This document shows, one piece after another, positions 1 through 12,627 of a stretch of DNA of 64,000 nt (position 1 is the stretch's first letter; each line of letters opens with the position of its first letter). A program made the position numbers and the translations under genes. The notes beneath the pieces were generated by a model, which saw only the letters and a list, made by a program, of their open reading frames with translations, was not told the DNA's origin and searched no databases. Source of the stretch: DASXKD01 sp963806145 (lineage in GTDB: Bacteria > Actinomycetota > Actinomycetes > Streptosporangiales > Streptosporangiaceae); the NCBI GenBank assembly GCA_963806145.1, contig CAWDXD010000046.1:1-64000 (forward strand). The letters run 5' to 3'.

Positions 1-69
1 GTCGTTCTCGACCAGCAGCACGTCGTGAGCCTTGGCCCCGGCCGGATCGACGAGATTGCGGGCAGGCAT
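1..69 (-). CDS. Response regulator, N-terminal fragment (runs off window)
   Basis: Only the first 23 codons lie in the window. The ATG is at 69-67, with an excellent Shine-Dalgarno GAGGAGGTG at 83-75. The encoded start is a short leader followed by DVLLVEND, the beta-1 strand and first acidic residue of a receiver (REC) domain. It resembles the beginning of the stand-alone receiver gene at 26313-26762 (VDVLLVEDD), so an Rcp1-type single-domain response regulator is likely. The phosphoacceptor Asp and any output domain are outside the window. The gene is divergent from the DUF72 gene, with about 205 bp between them in which I see no further gene. Confidence 0.7.
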   Translation of the reverse strand, partial: MPARNLVDPAGAKAHDVLLVEND

Positions 70-274
70 CTGGGCACCTCCTCGGGACAGCCATCCTCAA
101 AGAGGATGCCATTAACTGCCCGCAACGTCCCGAACTAACATGGCCAGGCGCTGGAGCCAGAACCTGGGCGTTCGGGCGGACAGAACGGGGAAGTAACGGC
201 GACGTGGCAACAGCAACCGCGGGCGATTGCCCGCAGACCGGCCCGGCACCGGCCGTGGCGGGGAAGAGGCGCCC

Positions 275-1090
275 GTGCCCATGCTGATCGGAACCTCGGG
301 CTGGCAGTACCGGGATTGGCGCGGCGGGCTGTACCCAGCGGGGGTGGCCCAGCGCCGCTGGCTGGAACACTACGCCAGCTACTACCTGACGGTGGAGAAC
401 AACGCCAGCTTCTACCGGTTGCCCGCCGAGCAGACCTTCGCGGGCTGGCAGGCCCGCACCCCCGGCGACTTCGTCATGGCGGTCAAGGCAAGCAGGTACC
501 TCACGCACGTCAGAAAGCTGCGTGATCCGGAGGAACCCGTCGCCCGGCTCCTGGGTGCCGCGGCGGCCCTCGGCCCCAAGCTCGGCCCGGTCCTGCTTCA
601 GTTGCCGCCGACGCTCAAAGCGGAGCCGGCTCTGCTGGACGCCTGCCTCACCGCGTTCCGGCGCGCCCCGCTTTCCGGCCACGGCCCGCTGCGGATCACG
701 GTGGAACCGCGGCACAGTTCCTGGTGGACCGAGGAGGTCCGGCAGATCCTGGCCGCCCACGACGCGGCGCTGTGCTGGGCGGACCGGCGGGGCCACGCTG
801 TCACCCCGCTTTGGCGGACCGCGGCATGGGGATACCTGCGGTTTCACGAGGGCACGGCCGATCCGTGGCCCAGCTACACCGAGCAAAACCTGCGCAGGTG
901 GGCCGGGCGGGTGCGGCAGACGTGGCCGGACGGCGCGGACGTGTACGTCTACTTCAACAACGACCCGGGCGGGGCCGCCGTGGTCAACTCGGCAGCTTTC
1001 GCGGCGCTGGCCCGCGACACCGGCCTCACGGTCACCCGTACGCCCCCGGTCGGCGGCGTACCGCTGACCACAGCCATCCCGACGTGGTGA
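275..1090 (+). CDS. DUF72 (YecE-like) family protein, TIM-barrel fold
   Basis: This is a complete DUF72 family protein of about 271 residues, of unknown biochemical role (the family has a TIM-barrel fold). It opens with the family signature LIGTSGWQYRDWRG. It also has VENNASFYRLP, VKASRYLTH, LLQLPP, VEPRHSSWW, WGYLRFHEG and YVYFNND, all typical of the family, so it looks intact. The start is placed at GTG 275, because a purine-rich GGAAGAGG lies at 262-269 and the broken second copy at 33562 also begins Met-Pro immediately before LIGTSGW. ATG 281 and TTG 227 are alternatives. It is convergent with the iron-permease-like gene. A degraded paralogue of this gene lies at 32.2-33.6 kb. Confidence 0.85.
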   Translation: MPMLIGTSGWQYRDWRGGLYPAGVAQRRWLEHYASYYLTVENNASFYRLPAEQTFAGWQARTPGDFVMAVKASRYLTHVRKLRDPEEPVARLLGAAAALGPKLGPVLLQLPPTLKAEPALLDACLTAFRRAPLSGHGPLRITVEPRHSSWWTEEVRQILAAHDAALCWADRRGHAVTPLWRTAAWGYLRFHEGTADPWPSYTEQNLRRWAGRVRQTWPDGADVYVYFNNDPGGAAVVNSAAFAALARDTGLTVTRTPPVGGVPLTTAIPTW

Positions 1091-1128
1091 CTGGCCCGCG
1101 CCGGCTTAGACGCCTCCCCCCGGTAGCT

Positions 1129-1596
1129 TCAGCCGCCCTCGGGTACGGCCTGGTCGTCCAGGGCAGCCTGGCGGATCCGCCGGTGCTGGTGACCGGTGGC
1201 GTGCAGTTCCGCGTCGGAGGCGTGCTCAAGGGTGAGCAGGGAGTTGTCCGCGTCCGGAAGGGCGCGCAGGATTTCGTCGAGTTTGCGTTGCGTTGCCCGC
1301 TGGTGCCGCGCCTGGGTGTGCTGGATGACGAAGACCATCGCGAGTGTCAGCGCGGCGACCAGGGTCTGGAAGACGGTCTCCCACCGTGCCGGAAACCCCG
1401 CGGCCAGGCTCACCCCGGTCCATGCCACGACCACGCCGAGGACCAACAGGGCAACCGCTGGGCGGGACGCATACCGGTCTATCCGGGAGAGCCAGCGGCT
1501 GAGCGCCGACCTGGACCGTTCCTCCGGCGGGTCTGACTCGGCCAGTGCACTTGGCGGCCGCGGGCTATTTTTCGCCAAGTTTCCTGGCGAGTTCAT
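1129..1596 (-). CDS. Low-affinity iron permease-like membrane protein
   Basis: This is a protein of about 155 residues whose core (SRIDRYASRP, a hydrophobic VALLVLGVVVAWTGVSLA segment, then WETVFQTLVAALTLAMVFVIQHTQ) matches the short bacterial members of the low-affinity iron permease family (Fet4-like, PF04120). There are two predicted membrane helices. After them comes a cytoplasmic tail with RHQRATQRKLDEILRALPDADN, which is also typical. The transported substrate in bacteria is not established. The ATG at 1596 is the only plausible start upstream of the membrane core. It makes the gene overlap the upstream Rho_N gene by 32 bp in a different frame, so the two are probably co-transcribed. 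An alternative non-ATG start inside the overlap cannot be excluded. Confidence 0.75.
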   Translation of the reverse strand: MNSPGNLAKNSPRPPSALAESDPPEERSRSALSRWLSRIDRYASRPAVALLVLGVVVAWTGVSLAAGFPARWETVFQTLVAALTLAMVFVIQHTQARHQRATQRKLDEILRALPDADNSLLTLEHASDAELHATGHQHRRIRQAALDDQAVPEGG

Positions 1597-1834
1597 CGCG
1601 TCCCATCTTCGACCGGCCCGGCAGATCACGTTTCTTGGCGATCTCGTACAGCTCCGCCCTGGTCTTGGGCTTCGCGCCACCGGTGCGCTTGCGCCGGGCG
1701 ACCGCCGCACCCTGCTTGCCGAGCGCGGTACGGGTCTTGGCGGGCAGCTTCGCGATCGTCTTCTTGCTGGTGGCGGCTTGCTGAGCCTTCTTTACGTTGC
1801 GCTTGGCCGCCTGCGACTGCTTGCTCGTCGCCAT
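1565..1834 (-). CDS. Small basic protein with Rho_N/SAP-like C-terminus
   Basis: This is an 89-residue, lysine/alanine-rich protein. The N-terminal half (residues 1-50) is a low-complexity basic stretch of the histone-H1-like kind, with repeated KK and AAK/ATSKK motifs. The C-terminal 35 residues (KTRAELYEIAKKRDLPGRSKMGRDELARKL) match the Rho termination factor N-terminal / SAP-like helix-extension-helix motif, which binds nucleic acid. An architecture of this type suggests a nucleoid- or RNA-associated protein, but its target is unknown. There are two in-frame ATGs. The second (1834) sits 8 nt after AGGGAGG, whereas the first (1840) is only 2 nt from it, so 1834 is preferred. The 3' end overlaps the permease-like gene. 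Confidence 0.7.
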   Translation of the reverse strand: MATSKQSQAAKRNVKKAQQAATSKKTIAKLPAKTRTALGKQGAAVARRKRTGGAKPKTRAELYEIAKKRDLPGRSKMGRDELARKLGEK

Positions 1835-2023
1835 CGTCATCGCCTCCCTGTCCAGGTTTCTCAGCAGGCCCTGCCCCCTACCCGGCAACGACCTTGGCTA
1901 ACGGCCGGGACCTGCCCGCTTTCCCGGGCACGGGTTTGCGATGACGGCCGTGTGGTAGCGCAACCGGGAGCCGCCACGCAGGCGGCCGGTGCCCAAGGAC
2001 CCCACACGAGAGGAGCCCATGCC

Positions 2024-2573
2024 ATGGAGGACGAACTTCACGGCCGCCGGATCGCATTCATGGTTGCCAACGAAGGCGCGGAGCAGGTGGAGCTCACCGA
2101 GCCCTGGCAGGCGGTGCGGGACGCCTGAGCTCCTCGCGCCCGAGGCCGGCCAGGTCCAGGCGTTCAACCATCTCGACAAGGCAGACACCTTCCCCGTGGA
2201 CCGCGCGATCAGCGATGCGGATCCGGCCGGCTACGACGCGCTGGTGCTGCCCGGCGGCGTCGCCAGCCCGGACCAGCTGCGGACCATCCCCGCGGCGGTG
2301 GAGTTCGTCCGGGCCATGTTCCAGGCGGGCAAGCCTGCCGCGGTGATCTGCCACGGCCCGTGGACCCTGGTGGAGGCAGACCTGGTCCGGGGACGGACGC
2401 TAACCTCCTGGCCAAGCCTGCAAACCGACATTCGCAACGCCGGCGGAACCTGGGTGGACAGCGAAGTGCAGGTGTGCACGGCCGGCGCCAACGTCCTGGT
2501 GACCAGCCGCAAGCCCGACGACCTGCCTGCCTTCTGCAAGCACCTGGTCGAGAAGTTCCAGCACGTCGGCTGA
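2024..2573 (+). pseudogene. DJ-1/PfpI-family protein, frameshifted
   Basis: This is a class I glutamine-amidotransferase-like protein of the DJ-1/PfpI family, of the intracellular-protease or deglycase type. Two reading frames must be joined to cover the family. Frame 1 starts at ATG 2024 (AGGAG at 2011-2015) and gives RRIAFMVANEGAEQVELTEPWQAVRDA before a TGA at 2126-2128. Frame 2 continues with TPELLAPEAGQVQAFNHLDKAD, the LVLPGG strand, and the nucleophile elbow VICHGPW with its cysteine, followed by LTSWPSLQTDIRNAGG. The family usually has two or so glycines and a Thr at the join, so a deletion of about 11 bp near 2120 is the simplest explanation. It is either a real pseudogene or a sequencing error. 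The catalytic part is intact. Confidence 0.75.
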
Positions 2574-2577
2574 CCCG

Positions 2578-3393
2578 CTACTCCCGCAGGTCGGCGACGA
2601 CGGCGAAATGATCCGAGGGCCAGACTCCGGCCACCGGGGCGTGGCCGGCCAGGCGCACCGACTCCACCCGGCCACGGCCCCGCCAGGGCAGGCCCACCAG
2701 GATGTAGTCGATTCGCGAAGAAGGGATCACGCTGTCGTCCTGGTAGCCGTTCCGCAGGTCCCAGGTGAAGCCGGGGTCGCCCGGATCGGCGTAACGCCAG
2801 GAGTCGAGGAGCACCAGGCCGGGGACCGCCGGGTCGGCGAGCAGGCCGCCGAGCAGCCGCAGTTCATCAGAGCCTGGTTCGGCGTTGAGGTCCCCGGTGA
2901 CCACGGGCGGGTAGGCACAGCCACTGGAGTGATCCTCGACGAACCGGGCCAGCGCGCGGACCTGCGCGGTGCGCAGCGCTGAACGGCCCAGCCCCCAGGT
3001 CAGGTGGGTGGTGAACATCGGCAGGGCGCCGCCCGGGGTGTCGATCCGGGCGTGCACCGCCACCCTGGCCTCGTCCGAAACGCTCACCGGCAGGGCGTCG
3101 GCCGCCTGGGTGGTGATGGGCCAGCGGCTGAGGATCGCGTTGCCGATGAACAGCTCGGTGCCGCCACCGGCATCGCGCACCTTCCCCGCTTCCGCCCAGC
3201 ACCAGTGCATGCCCAGCCGCCCGGCCAGGTCAATGGCCAGGTTCTCCCCCGGGCCGTTCTCCCCCGGGCCGCCCCAGACCTCCTGGAAGCCGCACAGGTC
3301 GGGCTGCACCTCGGCCAATGTCGCCGCGATCGCCTGCTGGCGTTGTTCCCAGGGCCCGTGACGCCACCACAGGTTCCAGCTCATCACCCGCAC
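2578..3393 (-). CDS. Endonuclease/exonuclease/phosphatase family protein
   Basis: This is a 271-residue EEP-fold metallohydrolase (PF03372; DNase I / sphingomyelinase-like). The metal and catalytic signatures are visible: RVMSWNLWW at the N-terminus, FQEVWG with the metal-binding Glu (about residue 38), TGDLNAEPGSDEL with the Asp/Asn pair, and the C-terminal SDHFAVVADL with the catalytic His. The start is GTG 3393, which places the SWN strand at residue 5, as is normal for the family. No signal peptide is seen, so it is probably cytoplasmic. The substrate (nucleic acid, phospholipid or sugar phosphate) cannot be deduced. Its 3' end lies 5 bp from the end of the convergent PfpI gene. Confidence 0.85.
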   Translation of the reverse strand: MRVMSWNLWWRHGPWEQRQQAIAATLAEVQPDLCGFQEVWGGPGENGPGENLAIDLAGRLGMHWCWAEAGKVRDAGGGTELFIGNAILSRWPITTQAADALPVSVSDEARVAVHARIDTPGGALPMFTTHLTWGLGRSALRTAQVRALARFVEDHSSGCAYPPVVTGDLNAEPGSDELRLLGGLLADPAVPGLVLLDSWRYADPGDPGFTWDLRNGYQDDSVIPSSRIDYILVGLPWRGRGRVESVRLAGHAPVAGVWPSDHFAVVADLRE

Positions 3394-3470
3394 CGCCCGG
3401 GCCTACCCGTTAAGGCTGCGCCTTAACCGCGGTGCCAGCTCACGGGCAGCTTCGCCGGTCCCGTGCTGGC

Positions 3471-7299
<3,829 letters not shown>

Positions 7300-7397
7300 C
7301 TGAAGAAGCCCTCCAAGGCCAGCCAAATGCCGCGCGGCGGCGATATGCCAGGCGAGACCGCGCGAAAGGATCCTGTCACGTCTGGTGATGCCCGAGA

Positions 7398-9761
7398 ATG
7401 GAACTTGACACGAAGCAGGCGTGGCCTGGGCACTTGCCCCGGGCGAAGGTGCCCCAAGGCGCCCTGGTGCGAAGGCTGGTGGCCGTGACCGGACCGAGCG
7501 GAGCCGACATAGCGCGGCTGAACGCCCTGGTCGCACGGCAACGGCGGGAGCTGGACAAGCTGCGCTCGGCGGCCGCAGCCCGCTCGGTCGTCGACCTGGC
7601 CAGGGGCATGCTGATGGAGCAGCTCGGCTGCACGCCCGCCGAGGCCCAGCGCCAGCTCGCCCGGCTGGCCGCCGAATCCGGTGTCACCACCACCGAACTG
7701 GCCGCCCAGGTCACCCATCAGGACCCGCCCGGCGAACCGGCAGACCCCGGCATGCCCAGTGTCAGCCTGGCCAGGGCGGCGATCGAGACCGCGGCCTCGG
7801 GCAACGCCGTGGCCAGCGCGCTGCTCGGGGAGGCCTTGGGCGGGCTCGGCGCGGTGGCGGTGGGGATCTGGCTGACCGAGCCGGACGGCGGCCTGAAACT
7901 GGTCGGCGAGGCCGGTTTCGGCAGCCACGAGGCCAGCCGCTGGCGGCGGTTGCACCCGGACATGCCCGCACTGCCCCAGCAGGTGGCGCGCGACGGCCTG
8001 GAGACCTGGTGGCCCGGGGGGCCGCCGCCCGGCGACGAGCGGCCGCTGCCGGGCCGATGGCGCGACGGCGCCTGGGCCGGGCTCCCGCTGCACGACGCCG
8101 GGGTGGCCCTGGGCGCCATGGTGGTCTGCTGGCCGGAACCGGCCACCGAGTTCCCCGGGCCGCTGCGCCGCGAGCTCACCTCGGTGGCCGACGTCGCCGC
8201 CCAGGCGCTCGGGATCCGGCTGTCCCAGGGAGACCTGCCCGCCGACCACGAGGCCGCCGGGGTGCTGGCGCTGCTGGGCAACCTGTTCGACGAGTGCGTG
8301 TTCGCCCGCGCCGTGCGCGATCCCGGCGGCCAGGTGATCGATTTCCGCGTCGACCACGTCAGCGGCGGGTTCCGGGATCCGGCCGGCCGCGGCGCCGCGG
8401 ACCTGACCGGCAGGCACCTGCTTGAGCTTTACCCGGAGGCGCTCACCGCAGGCGGGCTGTTCGACCGGTGCCTGGCGGCGCTGGAGGGCGGCGAGCCGCA
8501 GCGGCTCCCCGAGGCGGTGGCGGCCCAGGCTGCCCCCGGGACCCCCCCTTCCGGAATCCGGATCGCGAGGCTGTACGACGGCGTCGTGATCGCCTGGCGC
8601 GTGGCCGGCGACGCCGGCCGGCTCGCGGCCCTGCTGCAGCACGCACAGCGCCTGGGCCGGATCGGCGGCTGGGAGGAGGACGTCCCCGGCGGCGAGGTGA
8701 GCTGGACCGAGCCGACGTTCGCGCTGTTCGGGTTGCCACCCGGGGACCCGGTGCCGGTCGCGGACCTGCCGTCGCACGTGGTCGCCGAGGACGTTCCCGC
8801 GGTCCAGAGCTTCCGCGAGGCGCTGCTGCACGGCCGGATGGAGAGCGCCGCCGCATTCCGGGTGGTCCGCGCCGACGACGGCAGCGTGCGGCAGATCCGC
8901 GCCTACGCCGAGCCGGTCACCGACCCGGGCGGCACGGTGATCGCCATGCGCGGCGTGTATCAGGACGTGTCGGCGGACTACCACACCCGGCTGGCGTTCG
9001 CGGCTGCCCGCGAGCAACTCGCCGACACCGAGGAGCGCGCCGCGGAGGAGCACCGCCTGGCCATCAGGCTGCAGGAGGCCATCACCCCGCGGTCCGCGGC
9101 GCCGGACGAGCTGGTGGAGGCGGCCGGGCTGGACGTGGCGGCCAGGTACCGGCCGTCCGGCGAAGGCAACCTGGTCAGCGGCGACTGGTACGACACGGTG
9201 CTGCTGCCGAGCAAGAAGGTGCTGCTAGTGGTCGGGGACATCGCCGGGCACGGCCTGGACGCGGTCACCGGCATGGTCGCGGTGCGCAACAGCCTGCGCG
9301 GCCTGGCGATCACCGGGGCCGGCCCGGGAACCCTGCTCGACTGGCTGAACAGCGCGGCCGCGCACTTCACCGACGGAGTCCTCGGCACGGCGATCTGCGG
9401 CCTGTACGATCCGGCCGACCGGTCGCTGTGCTGGGCCCGGGCCGGTCACCTGCCGCCGATCCTGGTGCGCGACGGCAAGGCCGAGCAGCTTCCGCTGCCC
9501 GAGGGGCTGCTGCTCGGGGCGGACCCGGATGCCAGCTACGCCGAGGAGGTGACCAGCCTGCGGCTCGGCGACACGCTGCTGCTGTTCACCGACGGCCTGA
9601 TCGAACGGCGAGACGAGTCGATCGACGACGCGATCACCAGCCTGCTCCGGGCCGCCAGCCGGCCGGTGGGCGCGATCGGCGGGTACGCCGACCACCTGCT
9701 GGACCAGGCCGCCTCCAATACCGGTGACGACGCGTGCCTGGTCGCGGTCCGGGTGCGGTGA
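7398..9761 (+). CDS. ANTAR-GAF-PAS-SpoIIE (PP2C) phosphatase
   Basis: This is a 787-residue multidomain serine/threonine phosphatase of the RsbU/SpoIIE class, which normally dephosphorylates a STAS anti-sigma antagonist. Residues ~45-105 form an ANTAR-like helical segment (RSVVDLARGMLMEQLGCTPAEAQRQL). Residues ~118-275 look like a GAF domain, and two PAS-like modules follow (~297-400 and ~418-525, with RIGGWEEDV and FALFGLPPG). The phosphatase occupies ~575-787: GDWYD metal site (residue ~594), VGDIAGHGLDA, SAGH-like ARAGHLPP, and LFTDGLIERR. It is divergent from the poly-HAMP kinase, as expected for an osmosensory osa-like module. The downstream MEDS-HATPase gene is the obvious partner kinase. 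Starts near 7467-7485 are alternatives, since the first 25 residues are not conserved. Confidence 0.85.
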   Translation: MELDTKQAWPGHLPRAKVPQGALVRRLVAVTGPSGADIARLNALVARQRRELDKLRSAAAARSVVDLARGMLMEQLGCTPAEAQRQLARLAAESGVTTTELAAQVTHQDPPGEPADPGMPSVSLARAAIETAASGNAVASALLGEALGGLGAVAVGIWLTEPDGGLKLVGEAGFGSHEASRWRRLHPDMPALPQQVARDGLETWWPGGPPPGDERPLPGRWRDGAWAGLPLHDAGVALGAMVVCWPEPATEFPGPLRRELTSVADVAAQALGIRLSQGDLPADHEAAGVLALLGNLFDECVFARAVRDPGGQVIDFRVDHVSGGFRDPAGRGAADLTGRHLLELYPEALTAGGLFDRCLAALEGGEPQRLPEAVAAQAAPGTPPSGIRIARLYDGVVIAWRVAGDAGRLAALLQHAQRLGRIGGWEEDVPGGEVSWTEPTFALFGLPPGDPVPVADLPSHVVAEDVPAVQSFREALLHGRMESAAAFRVVRADDGSVRQIRAYAEPVTDPGGTVIAMRGVYQDVSADYHTRLAFAAAREQLADTEERAAEEHRLAIRLQEAITPRSAAPDELVEAAGLDVAARYRPSGEGNLVSGDWYDTVLLPSKKVLLVVGDIAGHGLDAVTGMVAVRNSLRGLAITGAGPGTLLDWLNSAAAHFTDGVLGTAICGLYDPADRSLCWARAGHLPPILVRDGKAEQLPLPEGLLLGADPDASYAEEVTSLRLGDTLLLFTDGLIERRDESIDDAITSLLRAASRPVGAIGGYADHLLDQAASNTGDDACLVAVRVR

Positions 9762-9867
9762 CGATGCACCTGCGCTGCGCCACGACACGGGGAATAACGC
9801 CCGCATCCTGGGGTATCGGCTGCCTCATGGGACAATGCGGTATCTGAAAGTTGCCGGAGACTATGTC

Positions 9868-10785
9868 ATGGATGAGCCTGTCGGGGGCATTTTGAGCCAC
9901 GCGGCGCTCTTCTATCGCAGCCAGCCTGAGTACGCCGGCCGGATCGCCGCGTTCGTCCGGGCCGGCCTGGACCGGGGCGAGCCCGCGCTGATCGCGCTGC
10001 CCGGCGACCGGGCCCGCATGATCGGCGCCGCCCTGGAAGGCGGGCCGGGCGAGGTGGTCTTCGCGGACATGACCGAGCTGGGCCGCAACCCGGCGCGGAT
10101 CATCCCCGAGCTCCGCTCGTTCACCGACAAGCACCCCGGCCAGCGCGTGCGTTACGTCGGCGAGCCGGTCTGGCCCGGCCGCACGGCCGCGGAGATCCGC
10201 GAGGCGGCCCGGAACGAGGCCCTGCTCAACCTCGCGTTCGCACGGGCACAGGCGACGATTTTGTGCCCATACGATGCCTCGGGGCTGCCAGATTCCGTCC
10301 TGGCCAGCGCCCGGCACACGCACCAGGAGCCGGCCGCGTCCGGGGCGACCGCCGCGACCTGGCGGGACAACCTTCCCGCGGAATGCGACCATCCGCTTTG
10401 CCCGCCGCCCGCGGGGGCGCAGGCTCTTGCCTACGAGACGGACCTTGCGCCGGTGCGGCGGCTGGTCGAGCGGCACGCGCGGCGCGCCGGGCTCGGCGAC
10501 GAGCGCACGGTCGACCTGGTCCTGGCCGCGAACGAGATCGCGGCGAACACGATCAGTCACACCGACCGCGGCGGCGGGATCCACGTCTGGCACACCGGCG
10601 AGGAACTCCTCTGCCAGGTCCACGACACCGGGCGGATCACCGACCCGCTGGCCGGGCGGATCCGGCACGGCCCCGACGACCGTGGCCATGGCCTGTGGCT
10701 GGTCAACCAGGTGTGCGACCTGGTCGAGCTGCGCTCGGGCGAGGACGGCACCACGGTCCGGTTGCACATGCGCCGGGGGCGTTAG
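9868..10785 (+). CDS. MEDS-domain HATPase_c anti-sigma regulatory protein
   Basis: This is a protein of about 305 residues. The N-terminal half is a MEDS (DcmR-type sensory) domain: HAALFYRSQPEYAGRI, VYVGEPVWPGR-like VRYVGEPVWPGR, and the motif ILCPYDASGL. The C-terminal half is an RsbW-type HATPase_c domain with N-box NEIAANTISHT and G-boxes DTGRITDPL and RGHGLWLVNQVCDLVE. Such kinases bind sigma factors or phosphorylate STAS antagonists in a partner switch. The start at ATG 9868 follows GGAG at 9856-9859, and ATG 9835 is an alternative. It lies just downstream of a SpoIIE phosphatase, so a kinase/phosphatase pair on the same substrate is likely. It is clearly paralogous to 22767-23768. Confidence 0.85.
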   Translation: MDEPVGGILSHAALFYRSQPEYAGRIAAFVRAGLDRGEPALIALPGDRARMIGAALEGGPGEVVFADMTELGRNPARIIPELRSFTDKHPGQRVRYVGEPVWPGRTAAEIREAARNEALLNLAFARAQATILCPYDASGLPDSVLASARHTHQEPAASGATAATWRDNLPAECDHPLCPPPAGAQALAYETDLAPVRRLVERHARRAGLGDERTVDLVLAANEIAANTISHTDRGGGIHVWHTGEELLCQVHDTGRITDPLAGRIRHGPDDRGHGLWLVNQVCDLVELRSGEDGTTVRLHMRRGR

Positions 10786-10883
10786 CCCGGGAATCGCAGC
10801 GCTGCCCGCGCCATCCCCGGACCGGCATCCCGGTGGTAGCTAAAGATCTTCAATGACTGAGGTTACAGGCCGTGACAGCCTGG

Positions 10884-11570
10884 TTATACGGCGACCGTTA
10901 GGTGCACAGGCCTGCGTTCGCCCGGCGAGTCGGCACTGACCGCCAGATGGCGCTGGGTGACGCTATGCCCAAGCAGGCGACGGGCACGGGTATCCCTGGG
11001 GGCCTGGCAGAGGATCAGGTCATTACCGGGCCCGCTGTCCCGCTCGCCTTCGACTGCCCGGCGGCGATGCCCAGGCAGCCGGGGAGCCTGCCCGCCGGAG
11101 CGCTTCTCACGCCGCGAGGCGAGCAGATACCCCACAGCTAGGGACATGATGAACAAGTAGAAGAGAGTGGCTCCGAAGACCAGCAGGATTGCCCCCATAC
11201 GATCGCCGTCGCCATCCTTAGGCAAGGGCAAGAGGAGCGCGGACGACCACGCGCCTGCATATAGCACGGTAGCCACCTTGATCACCGGGCCGGGCCGCAG
11301 AACTCGCGCTTCGCCCTCGACCCGGGCGGGCTGGGGCGGCTTTGCTGTGCTCAGCCTGGCGGGGATGTCGGCGGTGACCGCGGCCAGCTCCGCGTAGGTC
11401 CGCGACGCGAACGCCTGGCCCACCCGCAGGTCGAATTCGTCCTTGTCCAGCATGCCCTGCACGAACGCGGCCTTAAGGGTGCCGATCACCTGCTCGCGGT
11501 CGGCGTGCGACGCGCGCAGGTGGCCACGGCCCACCGCACTCGCTGCTTTCCCGTCTCCTGGCCCTGCCAT
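10884..11570 (-). CDS. DUF1707 domain membrane protein
   Basis: This is a protein of about 228 residues. Residues ~20-70 form a DUF1707 (SHOCT-like) module: HLRASHADREQVIGTLKAAFVQGMLDKDEFDLRVGQAFASRTYAELAAVTADIP. This short actinobacterial domain is often attached to membrane or regulatory segments. Two hydrophobic stretches follow (about residues 95-112 and 125-150), then a basic tail of roughly 75 residues without recognisable motifs. ATG 11570 is preferred over GTG 11573 because of a GGGGGGCGG tract upstream. The function is unknown; DUF1707 is thought to be an interaction module. Confidence 0.75.
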   Translation of the reverse strand: MAGPGDGKAASAVGRGHLRASHADREQVIGTLKAAFVQGMLDKDEFDLRVGQAFASRTYAELAAVTADIPARLSTAKPPQPARVEGEARVLRPGPVIKVATVLYAGAWSSALLLPLPKDGDGDRMGAILLVFGATLFYLFIMSLAVGYLLASRREKRSGGQAPRLPGHRRRAVEGERDSGPGNDLILCQAPRDTRARRLLGHSVTQRHLAVSADSPGERRPVHLTVAV

Positions 11571-11667
11571 CACCGATACCGCCCCCCACCTACGGAATGC
11601 TAAAGCGTAGCGCGACAGCGGGGTTGCAGGGGGTCAACCGCTGGTGGGAGGTTACGCGAGTGACGCT

Positions 11668-11688
11668 CAGTTGCTACCTAGGCAACTG
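11668..11688. terminator. Hairpin at gene end, possible terminator
   Basis: CAGTTGC and GCAACTG form perfect 7-bp arms around a 7-nt loop. The hairpin overlaps the stop codon of the minus-strand gene ending at 11674. There is no T-tract, so it is at best a weak or Rho-assisted terminator or an mRNA-stabilising hairpin. Confidence 0.35.
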
Positions 11689-12546
11689 GACTGTCGATGG
11701 GTCCGTAACACCCACCGTTAGAGATCTCTGGCCACCGGCTGCGCTCGCGGGGGCGCCGGTCTCCGCGGGCGGACTCATCTGCTGCACCTGGGCTGCGAAC
11801 CTCCGGTACTCGCGCAGCGCCGTGCGGAGCTGCTCGGTGTCGGTGTCGCCGCTCTGCCAGGAGGAAGCCAGGGCTCGCTGCCGCGCCTGGACCGAGGTGA
11901 CGAACTCGTCGATGGCCGAGTCCACGGCAGCGGCGGCCATCTTCACCGAGCCGCGCGGGTCGTCCACGAAGGTCGTCAGAATCTCACTCCAGCGCTGGGC
12001 GGAGGTTCCGCTGGGAGCAGCGGCGCCATCGGGTGCCGCGGAAGTGGCCGCGGGCACCTGCGCCGCCGGCGGCTGGCCGGGCGCGCCGGTCATATCCGGG
12101 TCATGGCCTGGCCCGCCGGGAGCTGCCCCGGTTGCGGTCTCCGGTGCCGTCTCGGTCAGCGCCGGGTCCTTGACCGCCGTCTCCGCGTCGATCACCACGA
12201 TGTCCTCCTCCGGCCCCGCGTCTGGCGCGCCGGTACCGGCCGGGGATTCGTCCACGAGAGGCACGCCGTCTGAGGCCGTAGGCCCGCCGGCGGTCAGCGG
12301 CTCGTCCGCGGCCTGCGCCGGCACGTGGCCGTATGCCAACGGCGGAGCCTCGTCGGGTGCCCGCTCCGACGGCCCTGGCTCCTCGCCCGGCGCGCGCCAG
12401 AACGCAGGCGCCGGCCCGCGGGCGGATTCCCCGGGCTGGTCTTCCGGCCCGGCCGGTGACTGTGTCTCCTCTGCCCCGGCCGGAGGCTGCACCTCGTCGG
12501 CTTCCTCGGCCGGCCATTCGCTGTCGCGGTGTCCCCAGATCGCCAT
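11674..12546 (-). CDS. Acidic Pro/Ala-rich protein with C-terminal helical domain, unknown
   Basis: This is a 290-residue protein. The start at ATG 12546 is fixed by AGGAGG five bases upstream. Residues 1-190 are a disordered Ala/Pro/Glu/Gly-rich acidic region. Residues ~195-270 form a helical domain (RWSEILTTFVDDPRGSVKMAAAAVDSAIDEF, LRTALREYRRFAAQV). That domain is similar in layout to the core of the membrane-anchored protein at 23832-24566, which has EWAAIQERFVDQPEQAV and LRLAMLHYRALFGDLL. The shared pattern W..I...FVD.P..AV plus LR.A...YR defines a small actinobacterial family. There is no signal peptide or membrane helix. The function is unknown. Confidence 0.65.
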   Translation of the reverse strand: MAIWGHRDSEWPAEEADEVQPPAGAEETQSPAGPEDQPGESARGPAPAFWRAPGEEPGPSERAPDEAPPLAYGHVPAQAADEPLTAGGPTASDGVPLVDESPAGTGAPDAGPEEDIVVIDAETAVKDPALTETAPETATGAAPGGPGHDPDMTGAPGQPPAAQVPAATSAAPDGAAAPSGTSAQRWSEILTTFVDDPRGSVKMAAAAVDSAIDEFVTSVQARQRALASSWQSGDTDTEQLRTALREYRRFAAQVQQMSPPAETGAPASAAGGQRSLTVGVTDPSTVQLPR

Positions 12547-12627
12547 GGAATCCTCCTGTCCGGTCTTTCCTGCCTGCCGACTTTCCGCCAATTGCCCCCT
12601 CAAACGCCCGCCGGGGACCAGACGCGG

